Positions 6,893 through 14,697 of a stretch of DNA of 64,000 nt are shown here, piece after piece. A program made the position numbers and the translations under genes. The stretch covers positions 868,001 through 932,000 of the forward strand of contig NZ_JAUSUM010000002.1 in assembly GCF_030813635.1 (NCBI RefSeq), given 5' to 3'. The notes below the pieces were generated by a model. It was given only the letters and a program-made list of their open reading frames with translations, was not told the origin of the DNA and searched no databases. The number at the start of each line of letters is the position of its first letter. Position 1 is the first letter of the stretch. This DNA comes from Salibacterium salarium. Lineage in GTDB: Bacteria; Bacillota; Bacilli; Bacillales; Marinococcaceae.

Positions 6893-7138
6893 TTGAAAGG
6901 AGTACATAATGATATCACTGAAGGTGTAGATTTCAATACCATGATGTTTATTGGGCCTCTGGTGGTTTTAATTGTCACAACTAGTGGTCTTTGTTTAATT
7001 TACAAGGTTCTGTTTAATAGGATCCCAAGACCAATTGATAACTTCCTACTATCCGGAGTTACACTTTTAGGCGCTTATATATGGGCCTTCCCAATGGGCA
7101 TGGGATTCTTTGAATATTTTAAGGGCTGGGGCATGTAA
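6893..7138 (+). CDS. Possible two-helix membrane protein on the opposite strand
   Basis: An 81-codon plus-strand frame inside a leftward operon. It encodes two hydrophobic segments (MMFIGPLVVLIVTTSGLCLIY and FLLSGVTLLGAYIWAFPMGMG), which is not expected by chance. The start is unclear: TTG 6893 has no site before it, and AAAGGAG precedes an out-of-frame ATG at 6909. A start at ATG 6941 or 6944 would still include both helices. No gene is seen on the minus strand here, so it fills an otherwise empty gap. Could be a cargo membrane protein. Confidence 0.4.
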   Translation: MKGVHNDITEGVDFNTMMFIGPLVVLIVTTSGLCLIYKVLFNRIPRPIDNFLLSGVTLLGAYIWAFPMGMGFFEYFKGWGM

Positions 7139-7173
7139 TGTGCCCTCCTGGTACGCATTATCCGTCATACTCA

Positions 7174-7317
7174 CTACAGCCGCATAACTTCCGGAAGCCT
7201 GATCTTCTCTCGTTCCAGTTCGGATACTGTCAATTCTTGTAACGTTCGACCGTCCATAGCCAAGAAAAAACCTTTCTGCTCAAGCTCCTTTATGAGCATC
7301 TGTCGTCTCAGTTCCAT
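7174..7317 (-). CDS. Small protein resembling Fur-regulated basic protein FbpA
   Basis: 47 aa with ATG 7317 behind GGAGGT. The pattern MLIKELEQKGFF then DGRTLQELTVSELE resembles the FbpA family (short proteins ending in a RxLxELTLSELE motif), many of which are phage-borne and of unknown role despite the name. It overlaps the preceding small gene by 38 bases. Confidence 0.55.
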   Translation of the reverse strand: MELRRQMLIKELEQKGFFLAMDGRTLQELTVSELEREKIRLPEVMRL

Positions 7318-7450
7318 AGCTTTCTACCTCCATTTCTTTTAACTTTTGTTTGTTCTGCTCATAAAGCTGCATCAGCTGCGCCTTACGTTGCTCCCACAAT
7401 TCCCACGGGACCTTTTGACCGCGGAAATGAATTGCTGATTCCACTGTCAT
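7280..7450 (-). CDS. Small phage protein (56 aa)
   Basis: ATG 7450 overlaps the helicase-loader stop (ATGA). The product is helical (VPWELWEQRKAQLMQLYEQN in the middle). No family recognised. The four-base overlap with the loader gene argues for translational coupling. Confidence 0.6.
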   Translation of the reverse strand: MTVESAIHFRGQKVPWELWEQRKAQLMQLYEQNKQKLKEMEVESYGTETTDAHKGA

Positions 7451-8265
7451 GTCATGCCCTCCAGTCGATGATTAAGTTGAAATTTATCCCCCTGTATCAA
7501 AACCAAGTAATCCTTGCACATTTCGTATATGCGAGTAGCAAGCGCCTCGTCTATTTCAACCATCTGATCAATCTGCAGCTCTGACGAGATCATGATTGGC
7601 TTATGATTCAAGTAACGGTGATTGATAACAGCGTATGCCTGCTCTACCTGCCAATCCGTAGCCCTCGCCTTACCTCTTGCCGGTTTAAACAAGTCGTCGA
7701 TAAACAGCACATCCGCCTCTTTCATCCGGCCCATTTTCTCTTCTAGCTTGTCAAAATCATCTTTCAAGTCGTTAAAGCCCTCAACGTAGGGGAAATACTG
7801 TACGCCAACATGCTTTTTATGCATGAGATTGTTGGCTATAGCCGTTAGTAAATGTGTTTTCCCTGTACCTGGCTGGCCAAGGAGAGCTATGCTGTTCTGC
7901 CGCTGCTCTCGAATATCTCTGAAACTTTGAAAATAGTTATAAGCACACTCATAAGCCCCTTGAATCAGCTCAGGTTTACCCTCAATGCGAAAGTTTTTGA
8001 AGCCCAGCTTTTTAAACTCGTCCGTAATCTCGCTGGAACGCATCAGCTTTTGTACTCTACGCCATTCAACACAACTACAGCGTACCCAGACTTCAAAGCC
8101 GTCTTGTATTTTTAGGTAGCCTGTTTGGTCCTGGCATTTAGGACAATCGTAATCAGGCTTGCTTTCCTGGCCTGATCCATCCGAGTTGACCGCCTGTAAT
8201 TGACCGTTTTTGGCTTCCTCCGCCTTGATTCGCAGGTTCTCCATAACTTCTTGCAGTTTGTCCAC
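7447..8265 (-). CDS. DnaC/IstB-like helicase loader
   Basis: 272 aa from GTG 8265, which stands behind AAAGGAGG; the open frame to 8349 runs inside the initiator gene. The N-terminal part has a zinc motif (CPKCQDQTGY and RCSC); the AAA+ core shows Walker A LLGQPGTGKTHLL and Walker B VLFIDDLFKP, then a sensor region. It would load the host replicative helicase at the phage origin, together with the initiator encoded immediately upstream, with which it overlaps by 113 bases. Confidence 0.85.
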   Translation of the reverse strand: MDKLQEVMENLRIKAEEAKNGQLQAVNSDGSGQESKPDYDCPKCQDQTGYLKIQDGFEVWVRCSCVEWRRVQKLMRSSEITDEFKKLGFKNFRIEGKPELIQGAYECAYNYFQSFRDIREQRQNSIALLGQPGTGKTHLLTAIANNLMHKKHVGVQYFPYVEGFNDLKDDFDKLEEKMGRMKEADVLFIDDLFKPARGKARATDWQVEQAYAVINHRYLNHKPIMISSELQIDQMVEIDEALATRIYEMCKDYLVLIQGDKFQLNHRLEGMT

Positions 8266-9130
8266 GTTCAGTAGCCTCCTTTCGCTGTTTATCCGCATAA
8301 TGATTAGCCAATATAATTTTTTTGCAATACCCCAAAGAAGTGATTTCATCGCCGTCGTACTTAGGTTTAAAGATGTCGAACGATTGTTTAATACCAGCTA
8401 TGGCTTCAGTGGCAGAAACCCCAGCTTCTAAAATCGCTCTTGCATGGTCATAATCGGAGGCCCTGGGAGGCATGCCCGGCTTCCCGCGATATGCCATGAA
8501 TGCATCTGTTATTTGATCTAGTTGTTTTTCGAATTGCTGTTCTTGCGTGCGCGCTTGCGCACTATCAACAACAACGTCTTCTTCCTCATTCTTTTCATTC
8601 TTGTTTGTCTCCAGTGACTGTTTATCGGGTGTGTAGTGACTGTTACTTGTAACACCTTTCCCATCTGATTTATCTTGATTTGACGGGCTTTTTTCTGTGT
8701 TTAAGGTGTTACCATTAACACCATTTTCAGGGTTTTGGTGTAAATCAGTGGTGTTACTTTCATCTTCTTTCGATTGGTAAACCTCCCAATTTAGCAGGCT
8801 TATAAGTGTGTATTGCCTGTTACCTGCTCCAAGGTCTTGTTCGATCATTTTTTGTTTCTCTAACCACTTCAGAATATCGCTAATGGTTTTTGGATTTGGT
8901 TCTTTCCAAACCATTCGTTCATACCAACCAACCGATTGAGCGAGCTTTCTTTTGGATGTTAAATGCTGCCCTGGTTTTACTGTTAAAAAGCTGCCGTCTT
9001 TCATCGGTATCCGTTCTATTTTGTGGTTCACTTTATATTTGAGATACTGCCAAACCCGATGGTAAAGGGGCGGCATCATCCAAATATCACTGTCCAGTTC
9101 CTTTCGATAATCCTTGATGTACCCTTGCAA
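8153..9130 (-). CDS. Phage replication initiator (DnaD/O-like)
   Basis: 325 aa, ATG 9130. The N-terminal 115 residues look like a winged-helix DNA-binding domain of phage replisome organisers (SDIWMMPPLYHRVWQYLKYK, then a KTISDILKWLEKQKMI recognition region). A Ser/Asn-rich low-complexity linker (about 120-190) follows, and the C-terminal part (ITDAFMAYRGKPGMPPRASD onward) resembles the DnaD-type or loader-contact region. The linker-coding DNA carries iteron-like repeats, as in lambda O. Replication genes are followed by the loader, as in many Firmicutes phages. Confidence 0.78.
   Translation of the reverse strand: MQGYIKDYRKELDSDIWMMPPLYHRVWQYLKYKVNHKIERIPMKDGSFLTVKPGQHLTSKRKLAQSVGWYERMVWKEPNPKTISDILKWLEKQKMIEQDLGAGNRQYTLISLLNWEVYQSKEDESNTTDLHQNPENGVNGNTLNTEKSPSNQDKSDGKGVTSNSHYTPDKQSLETNKNEKNEEEDVVVDSAQARTQEQQFEKQLDQITDAFMAYRGKPGMPPRASDYDHARAILEAGVSATEAIAGIKQSFDIFKPKYDGDEITSLGYCKKIILANHYADKQRKEATERGQTARSYGEPANQGGGSQKRSITGGQLGWIRPGKQA
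8641..8757. repeat. Iteron-like GGTGTTAC repeats, candidate phage replication origin
   Basis: Copies of GGTGTTA(C) in both orientations: 8649-8656 (inverted), 8705-8713, 8715-8722 (inverted), 8737-8743 (one mismatch) and 8750-8757. The first is part of the palindrome TGTTACTTGTAACA (8641-8654). They fall in the linker-coding part of the initiator gene, where lambdoid phages keep their origin. Repetition of Asn-Thr/Gly-Val codons could explain some similarity, but both orientations are used. Confidence 0.55.
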
Positions 9131-9148
9131 TGGCCACCCCCTCCCTAG

Positions 9149-9301
9149 CTAACTCGGTATCTCTCGAGTCTGTTCTGTGTATCTGTGCTTCAGTAGCAAC
9201 ATACCGTCATTGTTCTTTGTAACAAGCCAGTTGTCTGGATTAAGATTAAAGTACGCTATTCTTTCTTTTTGAGCTCGTGTCGGTTTCTTACCTTGTTGCA
9301 T
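9149..9301 (-). CDS. Small phage protein, DUF6906-like
   Basis: 50 aa, ATG 9301 behind AAAGGAGA. KKPTRAQKERIAYFNLNPDN then WLVTKNNDGMLLLKHR matches the layout of DUF6906, short phage proteins with a K-x-L-T-R-x-Q-K start and an NPxNWLV centre. Function unknown. Confidence 0.68.
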   Translation of the reverse strand: MQQGKKPTRAQKERIAYFNLNPDNWLVTKNNDGMLLLKHRYTEQTREIPS

Positions 9302-9305
9302 GGGA

Positions 9306-9473
9306 TTATCTCCTTTCGCAAATCGCTGTCATGCCTTCAATTTTTATTAAATTCATTTCGGGATAGGTTCTTTTTATATAACCTTGGACATACTGTTTAA
9401 AGAGCCGTCCCCGGTCTTCACATCCTTCTGTTAAACCAACATAGAAGCCGGGGATTGGCACGTAATATTTCAT
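9306..9473 (-). CDS. Small phage protein (55 aa)
   Basis: ATG 9473 overlaps the MBL gene stop (ATGA). MKYYVPIPGFYVGLTEGCED then a basic helical part. Its last codons hold the ribosome binding site of the next gene. No family recognised. Confidence 0.6.
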   Translation of the reverse strand: MKYYVPIPGFYVGLTEGCEDRGRLFKQYVQGYIKRTYPEMNLIKIEGMTAICERR

Positions 9474-10171
9474 GGTACATACACCGGAACACCGGTTTGC
9501 TCCTGTATTTCTCGCTTAAATCTAGCCTCATCTGAGTTGCTATCTGATAAATGCAGCATCCAGATCTCTTCAAGCTTCGATAAATCGTTAGCTCGTATAA
9601 ATTCTTTGAAGTTCTCCAAGCTCATGTGTGACCTCATGAGTCGTTTTCTCATGACTTGAGGAACACTACCATTCAGAATATTTTCATCCAGTATGTCTAG
9701 GCTGTAGTTACATTCCAGAAGTAAATGCGTAACACCATTGAACCGGTATTTAATATAGAAAGTGTCTGTGGCAAATAACAGCTTCTCTCCTGCTTCATTT
9801 GCTAACAGAAACCCATACGGTTCTGATACATCATGTTGTACGTCAAAGGGCAGTATGGTCCATGTTCCGACCGTAAATTGTTTCTTTGCCTCAACTGTTT
9901 TAATTCGGTGGTGCTTATTTGCAATAGCGTCTGCTGTTCCTGAACTCATATAGCAATTAATACCGGCTCTTGCTACGTCTTTAATAGATTTACAATGATC
10001 GGCATGTTCGTGTGTAACTAAGCAACCAGCAATACTTGATGTTTGGAAGTCTAACTTTTTCTGAATCTCTTTAAAGTTGATACCGCATTCCAGGAGAAGG
10101 GAAGTCTTCCCATCTGTAACGTGATAGCAGTTCCCTTTACTGGATGAGGCAAGAGCTGTAATTTCAATCAT
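9470..10171 (-). CDS. MBL-fold metallohydrolase, phage-borne YycJ-like
   Basis: 233 aa, ATG 10171 overlapping the recT stop. ALASSSKGNCYHV at the start and THEHADHCK (residues about 53-61) form the metal-binding HxHxDH of the metallo-beta-lactamase fold; a second His/Asp set follows in the middle. Layout is that of YycJ/VicX-type enzymes. A gene of this kind is commonly placed after recT in Firmicutes phages and is thought to act on nucleic acid, possibly as an exonuclease partner. That role is inferred. Confidence 0.83.
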   Translation of the reverse strand: MIEITALASSSKGNCYHVTDGKTSLLLECGINFKEIQKKLDFQTSSIAGCLVTHEHADHCKSIKDVARAGINCYMSSGTADAIANKHHRIKTVEAKKQFTVGTWTILPFDVQHDVSEPYGFLLANEAGEKLLFATDTFYIKYRFNGVTHLLLECNYSLDILDENILNGSVPQVMRKRLMRSHMSLENFKEFIRANDLSKLEEIWMLHLSDSNSDEARFKREIQEQTGVPVYVP

Positions 10172-11136
10172 TAGAATGGATCCTCGTCTGTTCCTGCTGC
10201 TACCGCTTCGTTAGCTTGTTCAAAAGACGCTGTCAGGTCCAGTTGTTCTTCCTGATTATTAGACTGTGGCTGTTCAGGCTGCTCTTCCTTTTGTGCTTCA
10301 GGAATCGGTTCTTTCTCTGGAGTTGCTGGTCCTGGTTCTATATCAATAATCTCTTGATTAGCATTCTGATTAACTTCCTCGCGCATCCGCGCTTCTTCCG
10401 CGGCGTCATCGGTATGATGGAAATGATTCATAACAAGGCTACCGTCATCGCTTGAATTCATAAATTTTTTGCAGGTGCGATTGATGACTGTCTTCTTCGC
10501 CATTTCCTGCTTGAAGTTATCGTGTGTGGATCCGGCCTTTTCTTTCTTCTGATCTTTTCCCCACATCTTCGACTGACTCCAGGATTGGCGAATTTCATCT
10601 ATCGTCATCAATTCGGTATATATACTCCCGTCGCCCATTTCAATGGTGCAGTATGCGCCGGATACCTTCTCCTTGTCGATATTGTTAAATTGCTGTTTAT
10701 GAGTGAGGTTTTTAATCTGGCCATTTTTTATCTCGTAATTGACCTCGTCCCCCTCGTAAATGACAGCTGCGTCAATGGATTTTGCTCCGGTAACTCTTTG
10801 AGTGACTGCCATTGTGCCAAAATACGAGCGTTGAAAGGTGAGTTGATTACCGTAAACAATGAAGTATCCTTGTTTTTTGCTAGGGTTAAGACCTTGAACC
10901 ACCATATCGAGAAGAGCGTTTGCTACACTGTCTCGCGTACAAACTTCTAGGGCTGGCTTGTAGTTACGATCCTGCGTGTTTTGCAGGGTGAGCCATGCGC
11001 TTTTCATCGCGTTCTCCGGGGAATAATTCACCGGAAAATGCAGCTCTCCTTTCTCCTGAAAGGTCTTCACCTTGTCTGCCACCACGTCGACTGTATCCTT
11101 CTTAATTAGTGCAATATCATTTTTCTGTTCTGCCAA
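10171..11136 (-). CDS. recT: RecT single-strand annealing protein
   Basis: 321 aa, ATG 11136. NAMKSAWLTLQNTQ, CTRDSVANALLDMVVQGLNP, KKQGYFIVYGNQLTFQRSYFG and the GAYCTIEMGDGS region are typical of the RecT/Bet annealase family. The last third is an acidic, Gln/Glu-rich tail. It anneals complementary strands during phage recombination-dependent replication. No RecE-type nuclease is seen; the neighbouring Rad50-like ATPase and MBL protein may supply end processing. Confidence 0.92.
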   Translation of the reverse strand: MAEQKNDIALIKKDTVDVVADKVKTFQEKGELHFPVNYSPENAMKSAWLTLQNTQDRNYKPALEVCTRDSVANALLDMVVQGLNPSKKQGYFIVYGNQLTFQRSYFGTMAVTQRVTGAKSIDAAVIYEGDEVNYEIKNGQIKNLTHKQQFNNIDKEKVSGAYCTIEMGDGSIYTELMTIDEIRQSWSQSKMWGKDQKKEKAGSTHDNFKQEMAKKTVINRTCKKFMNSSDDGSLVMNHFHHTDDAAEEARMREEVNQNANQEIIDIEPGPATPEKEPIPEAQKEEQPEQPQSNNQEEQLDLTASFEQANEAVAAGTDEDPF

Positions 11137-13158
11137 TTAAACCGCCTCCTTTGTTCGTTCCGTTTCTTCTACCCGTAGTTGCTTGTCCTGCTCGCTAACA
11201 ACCAAGCTGATAACCTGCGCTTCCGTATCTATTAATCTAGTAACAGCCTCACTATTGTCTACAAAGATTGGTGCTGAGAAGCCATAATGTTCGCTGAGAG
11301 TGTTTATAATATCGAGTCCTACATTAATCCTTGCCGCGTTGTTCAATCCTCCTGAGTAAGGCACACCTTCATACAACGTCTCACAAGTCTCTTTCAATCC
11401 TTCATTTATCTGTGTGTCGAATAATTTAAAATGAGCATGTTTGAATTTGCTATTGATTTTATCTTCCAGGAGATCCACCTTCGCACGGATAAATTCTTCT
11501 GTTAGATACAGTTCGTGTTCAAGTTTTTCGTAATCGGCAGATAGCTGTTTTTGTTCATCCTCCAGCTCTTTAATACGCTGGTCAGCTTTCCGGATTTGTT
11601 CAAACTTCGCTTGGTCTTGTTCAAAGCTGGCTTTTTTGCTCTTGATTTCATCCATTTCAGCACGTACTTTCTGCGTAGATTCCTGCACAGAATCCTTAAG
11701 TTGCTGGATATCATGCTCGATCTGCTTTGCTTCTTCTTGCTTCGTCTGATACTGAGCATTTTCTGAAATATCGCTGACATTGGCCTGCAGACTTTCTATT
11801 TCAGTATTCAGATCACCAATTTCGGATTGTTTGGCTTCAAGTTGTTGCTTCGCTTGCTCCAATTCTTGCTGTGCAACTTCTGTGTCCTTCTCCAGTTCTT
11901 TGGCTTTGCTAGTTTTCTGGGTGCCGGATGCCTTAATATCTTCCAACTGCTGAGCTTTCTGTCGATTGAATTCTCCAAGATTGGCTTCATAAGACTTCAT
12001 GGCTTTCTCATGGGCAGCTTCTACCTGATCAGGTGGCAAGTCTTGTCCGCAAGCAGAGCAAGCACATTGTTGTTCATCTTTGGTAGGCTTAATGCCATCA
12101 AATTCTTTGCCATTTAAATCATGCCACTGTTTTCTAAGGTCATCTGCTTCTTTGGTTAAATGCTCTGTTTGCTCGCAGTTTGCAGTGATACGATTGTTTA
12201 ATTGATTAATAGATTGCCTGATTCTGTTCTTTTCTCGTTCCAGTTCATTCAATGTATAGCGCTTTTCATTAATCTTCTCGTACTGCCCGGACTGATGATT
12301 GTTTTTGATTTCCTGCATCTCACCTTGAACCTCAGCAAGCTGCTTCTGCTTTTCGGTGACTTCGCCTCCAGACTGGATCCTGTTTAATTCGTTCTGTTTG
12401 TCATCCAGTTGTGAGCTTAGATGCTGCAGTTCATTATTAATCTCTTCTTCATCCAGTTGGGATGTATCCGGTAGAGCTCGATGCACTTCATCGATTCGTA
12501 ATGGTATTTCATCGATTTGTTTATTAATCTCTTTTCGTTTAGCAGCAATCACTTTCTTGTGGTCTTCAATGCTTCTTCCGTTGAGCGCATCAGCAAGCTT
12601 GTCTAATCCTATCTTGCTCTGCATGACTTCCTCATCTGAGACATCACCTGCTATTTCTAAGAGGATGTCACGGCGCTTCTGCCAGTGAAGAATTTCATTG
12701 AAATAAGATGGCGATGTAACCCATTTAAAAATTTCTTCATCGATAATGGACTCTACAAAATCTGTAAACTCTTTTCTCTTTGACGGAACCCCGTCGATAT
12801 AATAATCCGTTGTATTTCCAGTTAGCTGCTTGTTAATATCGCCGCGTTTTTTGGTCCACTTTTCTTTGAAAACCTTACGCAACGTTTTTTTCTGTCCATC
12901 TACTTTAAAAGTAGCTTCTACCTCATGATCCAACCCGTGAATATCTTCTCCATCTTTATTGACAGTCTTGATGGAAAAATCCTTTTTGTTATTGGAGTCC
13001 TTATCGAACAGGAGCCATATAAAAGCATCGAATAATGTAGTCTTGCCCGTTGCATTGTCGCCGAACACCTGTATGTGCTCTCCCTTTGGCTCCAGAGTAA
13101 ATTCTTTAATACCTTTAAAATTGCGTAATGACAAGCGTTGAATCGTCATCTGTTTCAC
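11137..13158 (-). CDS. Rad50/SbcC-like AAA ATPase with zinc hook
   Basis: 673 aa from GTG 13158 behind GGGAGGA. The N-terminus has the RecF/SMC start (LSLRNFKGIKEFTLEP) and Walker A FGDNATGKTTLFDAF; two long coiled coils flank a CxxC zinc hook (CSAC, cysteines 367 and 370), and the C-terminal lobe ends with the GLDIINTL and FVDNSEAVT segments. It is half the size of host SbcC. Phage proteins of this class precede recT in many Firmicutes phages and probably handle DNA ends. The usual SbcD nuclease partner is absent, which leaves the MBL protein as a possible substitute. Confidence 0.82.
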   Translation of the reverse strand: MKQMTIQRLSLRNFKGIKEFTLEPKGEHIQVFGDNATGKTTLFDAFIWLLFDKDSNNKKDFSIKTVNKDGEDIHGLDHEVEATFKVDGQKKTLRKVFKEKWTKKRGDINKQLTGNTTDYYIDGVPSKRKEFTDFVESIIDEEIFKWVTSPSYFNEILHWQKRRDILLEIAGDVSDEEVMQSKIGLDKLADALNGRSIEDHKKVIAAKRKEINKQIDEIPLRIDEVHRALPDTSQLDEEEINNELQHLSSQLDDKQNELNRIQSGGEVTEKQKQLAEVQGEMQEIKNNHQSGQYEKINEKRYTLNELEREKNRIRQSINQLNNRITANCEQTEHLTKEADDLRKQWHDLNGKEFDGIKPTKDEQQCACSACGQDLPPDQVEAAHEKAMKSYEANLGEFNRQKAQQLEDIKASGTQKTSKAKELEKDTEVAQQELEQAKQQLEAKQSEIGDLNTEIESLQANVSDISENAQYQTKQEEAKQIEHDIQQLKDSVQESTQKVRAEMDEIKSKKASFEQDQAKFEQIRKADQRIKELEDEQKQLSADYEKLEHELYLTEEFIRAKVDLLEDKINSKFKHAHFKLFDTQINEGLKETCETLYEGVPYSGGLNNAARINVGLDIINTLSEHYGFSAPIFVDNSEAVTRLIDTEAQVISLVVSEQDKQLRVEETERTKEAV

Positions 13159-13237
13159 GTTGATTCCTCCCGTATTGTTATTTTTGGGTAAATCGCATAT
13201 AATGGTGGTAATAGTTAATCTAGCGATTCACCGACGA

Positions 13238-13387
13238 TCAGCCCGCCAGCTGGTCGTCTTTTTCTTCTTCCTCCATCAAACGCTCTGTTTTCTCAATTTC
13301 CTCGATAAAATCCATAACTCGGTTATTCATTTTTATAAGCTCTCGCTTCATCTCAGATAGCTGATTTTGAATTTGATCGGTATCCAT
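13238..13387 (-). CDS. Small coiled-coil phage protein (49 aa)
   Basis: ATG 13387 (or 13390) behind GGAGGA. Entirely helical and charged (IQNQLSEMKRELIKMNNRV and EKTERLMEEEEKDDQLAG). It precedes the Rad50-like gene by 80 bases. Unknown function. Confidence 0.6.
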   Translation of the reverse strand: MDTDQIQNQLSEMKRELIKMNNRVMDFIEEIEKTERLMEEEEKDDQLAG

Positions 13388-13411
13388 CATCTATCCTCCT
13401 TTTAAAAAGTC

Positions 13412-13440
13412 GGGGTCGACAGGCTCTAAAAAGCGACCCC
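13412..13440 (-). terminator. Hairpin with T-run in the early operon (attenuator-like)
   Basis: GGGGTCG (13412-13418) pairs with CGACCCC (13434-13440); on the minus strand the stem is followed by GACTTTTT. It stands just before the coiled-coil gene, so it may lower transcription of the recombination and replication genes unless read through. Confidence 0.55.
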
Positions 13441-13514
13441 TTTAAATGTGTGTGTCCATAATTTCATGTCTTAATTTGGAGGCATTGATATCACCCCTAT
13501 CTGGCGCAGTCGCA

Positions 13515-13601
13515 CCGTTGAACCCACAAGCTAAAAGGGGGGATGAAGGGAATAAGTTTGTGAGCTCAACGGCAAGACCGGCCCGCAAAAACCGGCTTGC
13601 C
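13515..13601. ncRNA. Structured non-coding region in the early operon
   Basis: CCGTTGA (13515-13521) pairs with TCAACGG (13566-13572); inside lie CACAA/TTGTG (13525-13529, 13558-13562). Next to it GGCAAG-A-CCGG and CCGGCTTGCC (13571-13601) form a ten-base stem with one bulged A. No gene with a ribosome binding site covers 13391-13648. The arrangement suggests a folded RNA or a processing/control element; strand and function are unknown. Confidence 0.4.
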
Positions 13602-13648
13602 TTGCTTATCAACCTTTGTTACACTTGAATCAACTAATAAGAACTCAC

Positions 13649-13813
13649 TTAAGTGCTAGCTGTGTCCGCAGCTGGTGCTTTTTCTTTGTAGTGCTTCACC
13701 ATGTAATCAACCGTTACTACTGACCTCAAATCCGTTGAATATGGAACGTTTTGCAACCTAGTATGTTCGTCTGCATCTGCCACGTAATTTAGCAATTCAT
13801 GACTTATTCTCAT
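13649..13813 (-). CDS. Small phage protein (54 aa)
   Basis: ATG 13813 overlaps the previous stop (ATGA), with AGGAGTAATC upstream. MRISHELLNYVADADEHTRL then a Thr/Ser-rich end. No family recognised; codons and packing support a real gene. Confidence 0.55.
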   Translation of the reverse strand: MRISHELLNYVADADEHTRLQNVPYSTDLRSVVTVDYMVKHYKEKAPAADTAST

Positions 13814-14457
13814 CCTTTGATTACTCCTAACTGAGCCATTCTCTCTTGATCTGTTCGCGCTCTTCGTAGTTTTTCGAAATCGCTGACTGATCGCATGACC
13901 ACATCGTTTGAGATGGCACCATTAATCCATGTGGCTTCTACATATTCCTTATTAAGCCCCCATTGGTTTTCCATTGCTGTTAGCAAGCATTCTGCAGCAT
14001 GCTTAATATCAAAAATCTGTTTAGCAGTGGTCTCCGCGAGACGTTGATCGTGTTCATTAAATCCTTTCCATGGCCTACAACGCTGAGATAATTTTTCAAT
14101 TTGTTTGGCTGCTTGAAAGGCTTCTTCAATCTCCGGTTTCAAATTATCTAACTGATCTGAAACACTTTCTAGTAATCTAGGATCCGTAGGCGGTAAGCCG
14201 ATCCCATAGATGTGCATGATTTGCTCCAACGCTTCCGAATCTTCTACTGCCTCGCACCATTCAATACATTCTTCCAAATGGATTTGAGAAGTACGATCTT
14301 CTATTCCAGTCAAGCGCCTTTCCGTTATCCCTAATTGATCAGCAAGCCACCGTTTGGTTCGGCGTTCGGGTTTCAACGCTCTTTCTCTCGCCGTTTTTAA
14401 AATGGTTGGTATCGCTGAGGGATTATATAGTTTTGCTTTTGCCGTTTTGTTCTTCAT
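13810..14457 (-). CDS. Helix-turn-helix phage regulator
   Basis: 215 aa, ATG 14457. Residues 30-52 (TKRWLADQLGITERRLTGIE) form a helix-turn-helix; the rest is a helical domain with Trp-rich end (ENQWGLNKEYVEATWINGA). It sits between the antirepressor genes and the recombination genes, where phages often keep an early regulator. DNA target unknown. Confidence 0.65.
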   Translation of the reverse strand: MKNKTAKAKLYNPSAIPTILKTARERALKPERRTKRWLADQLGITERRLTGIEDRTSQIHLEECIEWCEAVEDSEALEQIMHIYGIGLPPTDPRLLESVSDQLDNLKPEIEEAFQAAKQIEKLSQRCRPWKGFNEHDQRLAETTAKQIFDIKHAAECLLTAMENQWGLNKEYVEATWINGAISNDVVMRSVSDFEKLRRARTDQERMAQLGVIKG

Positions 14458-14505
14458 TGTGTTCGCCTCCTATATATTGTTTTGTTAAAGGTAAGATAGT
14501 AATAG

Positions 14506-14697
14506 TTAAACAGCTTGTTTGTCTTTTAAATGTTGTTCTACTTCGGCATACATGTCGCTGATAGTAACTTCATCTTCAACCCAGCGTCTTAATAGTTTAA
14601 TAGCAAGTTTTTCGTCTTTATAAGAAATTTGAACAAGCATCTTACGAATTTGGGCACGTTTTTGAACAAGTGTTTTATCTATTGGTAAATCTGGCAT
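14506..14697 (-). CDS. Small phage protein (63 aa)
   Basis: ATG 14697 immediately follows the antirepressor stop, with GGAGGTGA in that gene's last codons. Helical: LVQKRAQIRKMLVQISYKDE then KLLRRWVEDEVTISDMYAEV. Commonly seen beside phage antirepressors; role unknown. Confidence 0.65.
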   Translation of the reverse strand: MPDLPIDKTLVQKRAQIRKMLVQISYKDEKLAIKLLRRWVEDEVTISDMYAEVEQHLKDKQAV

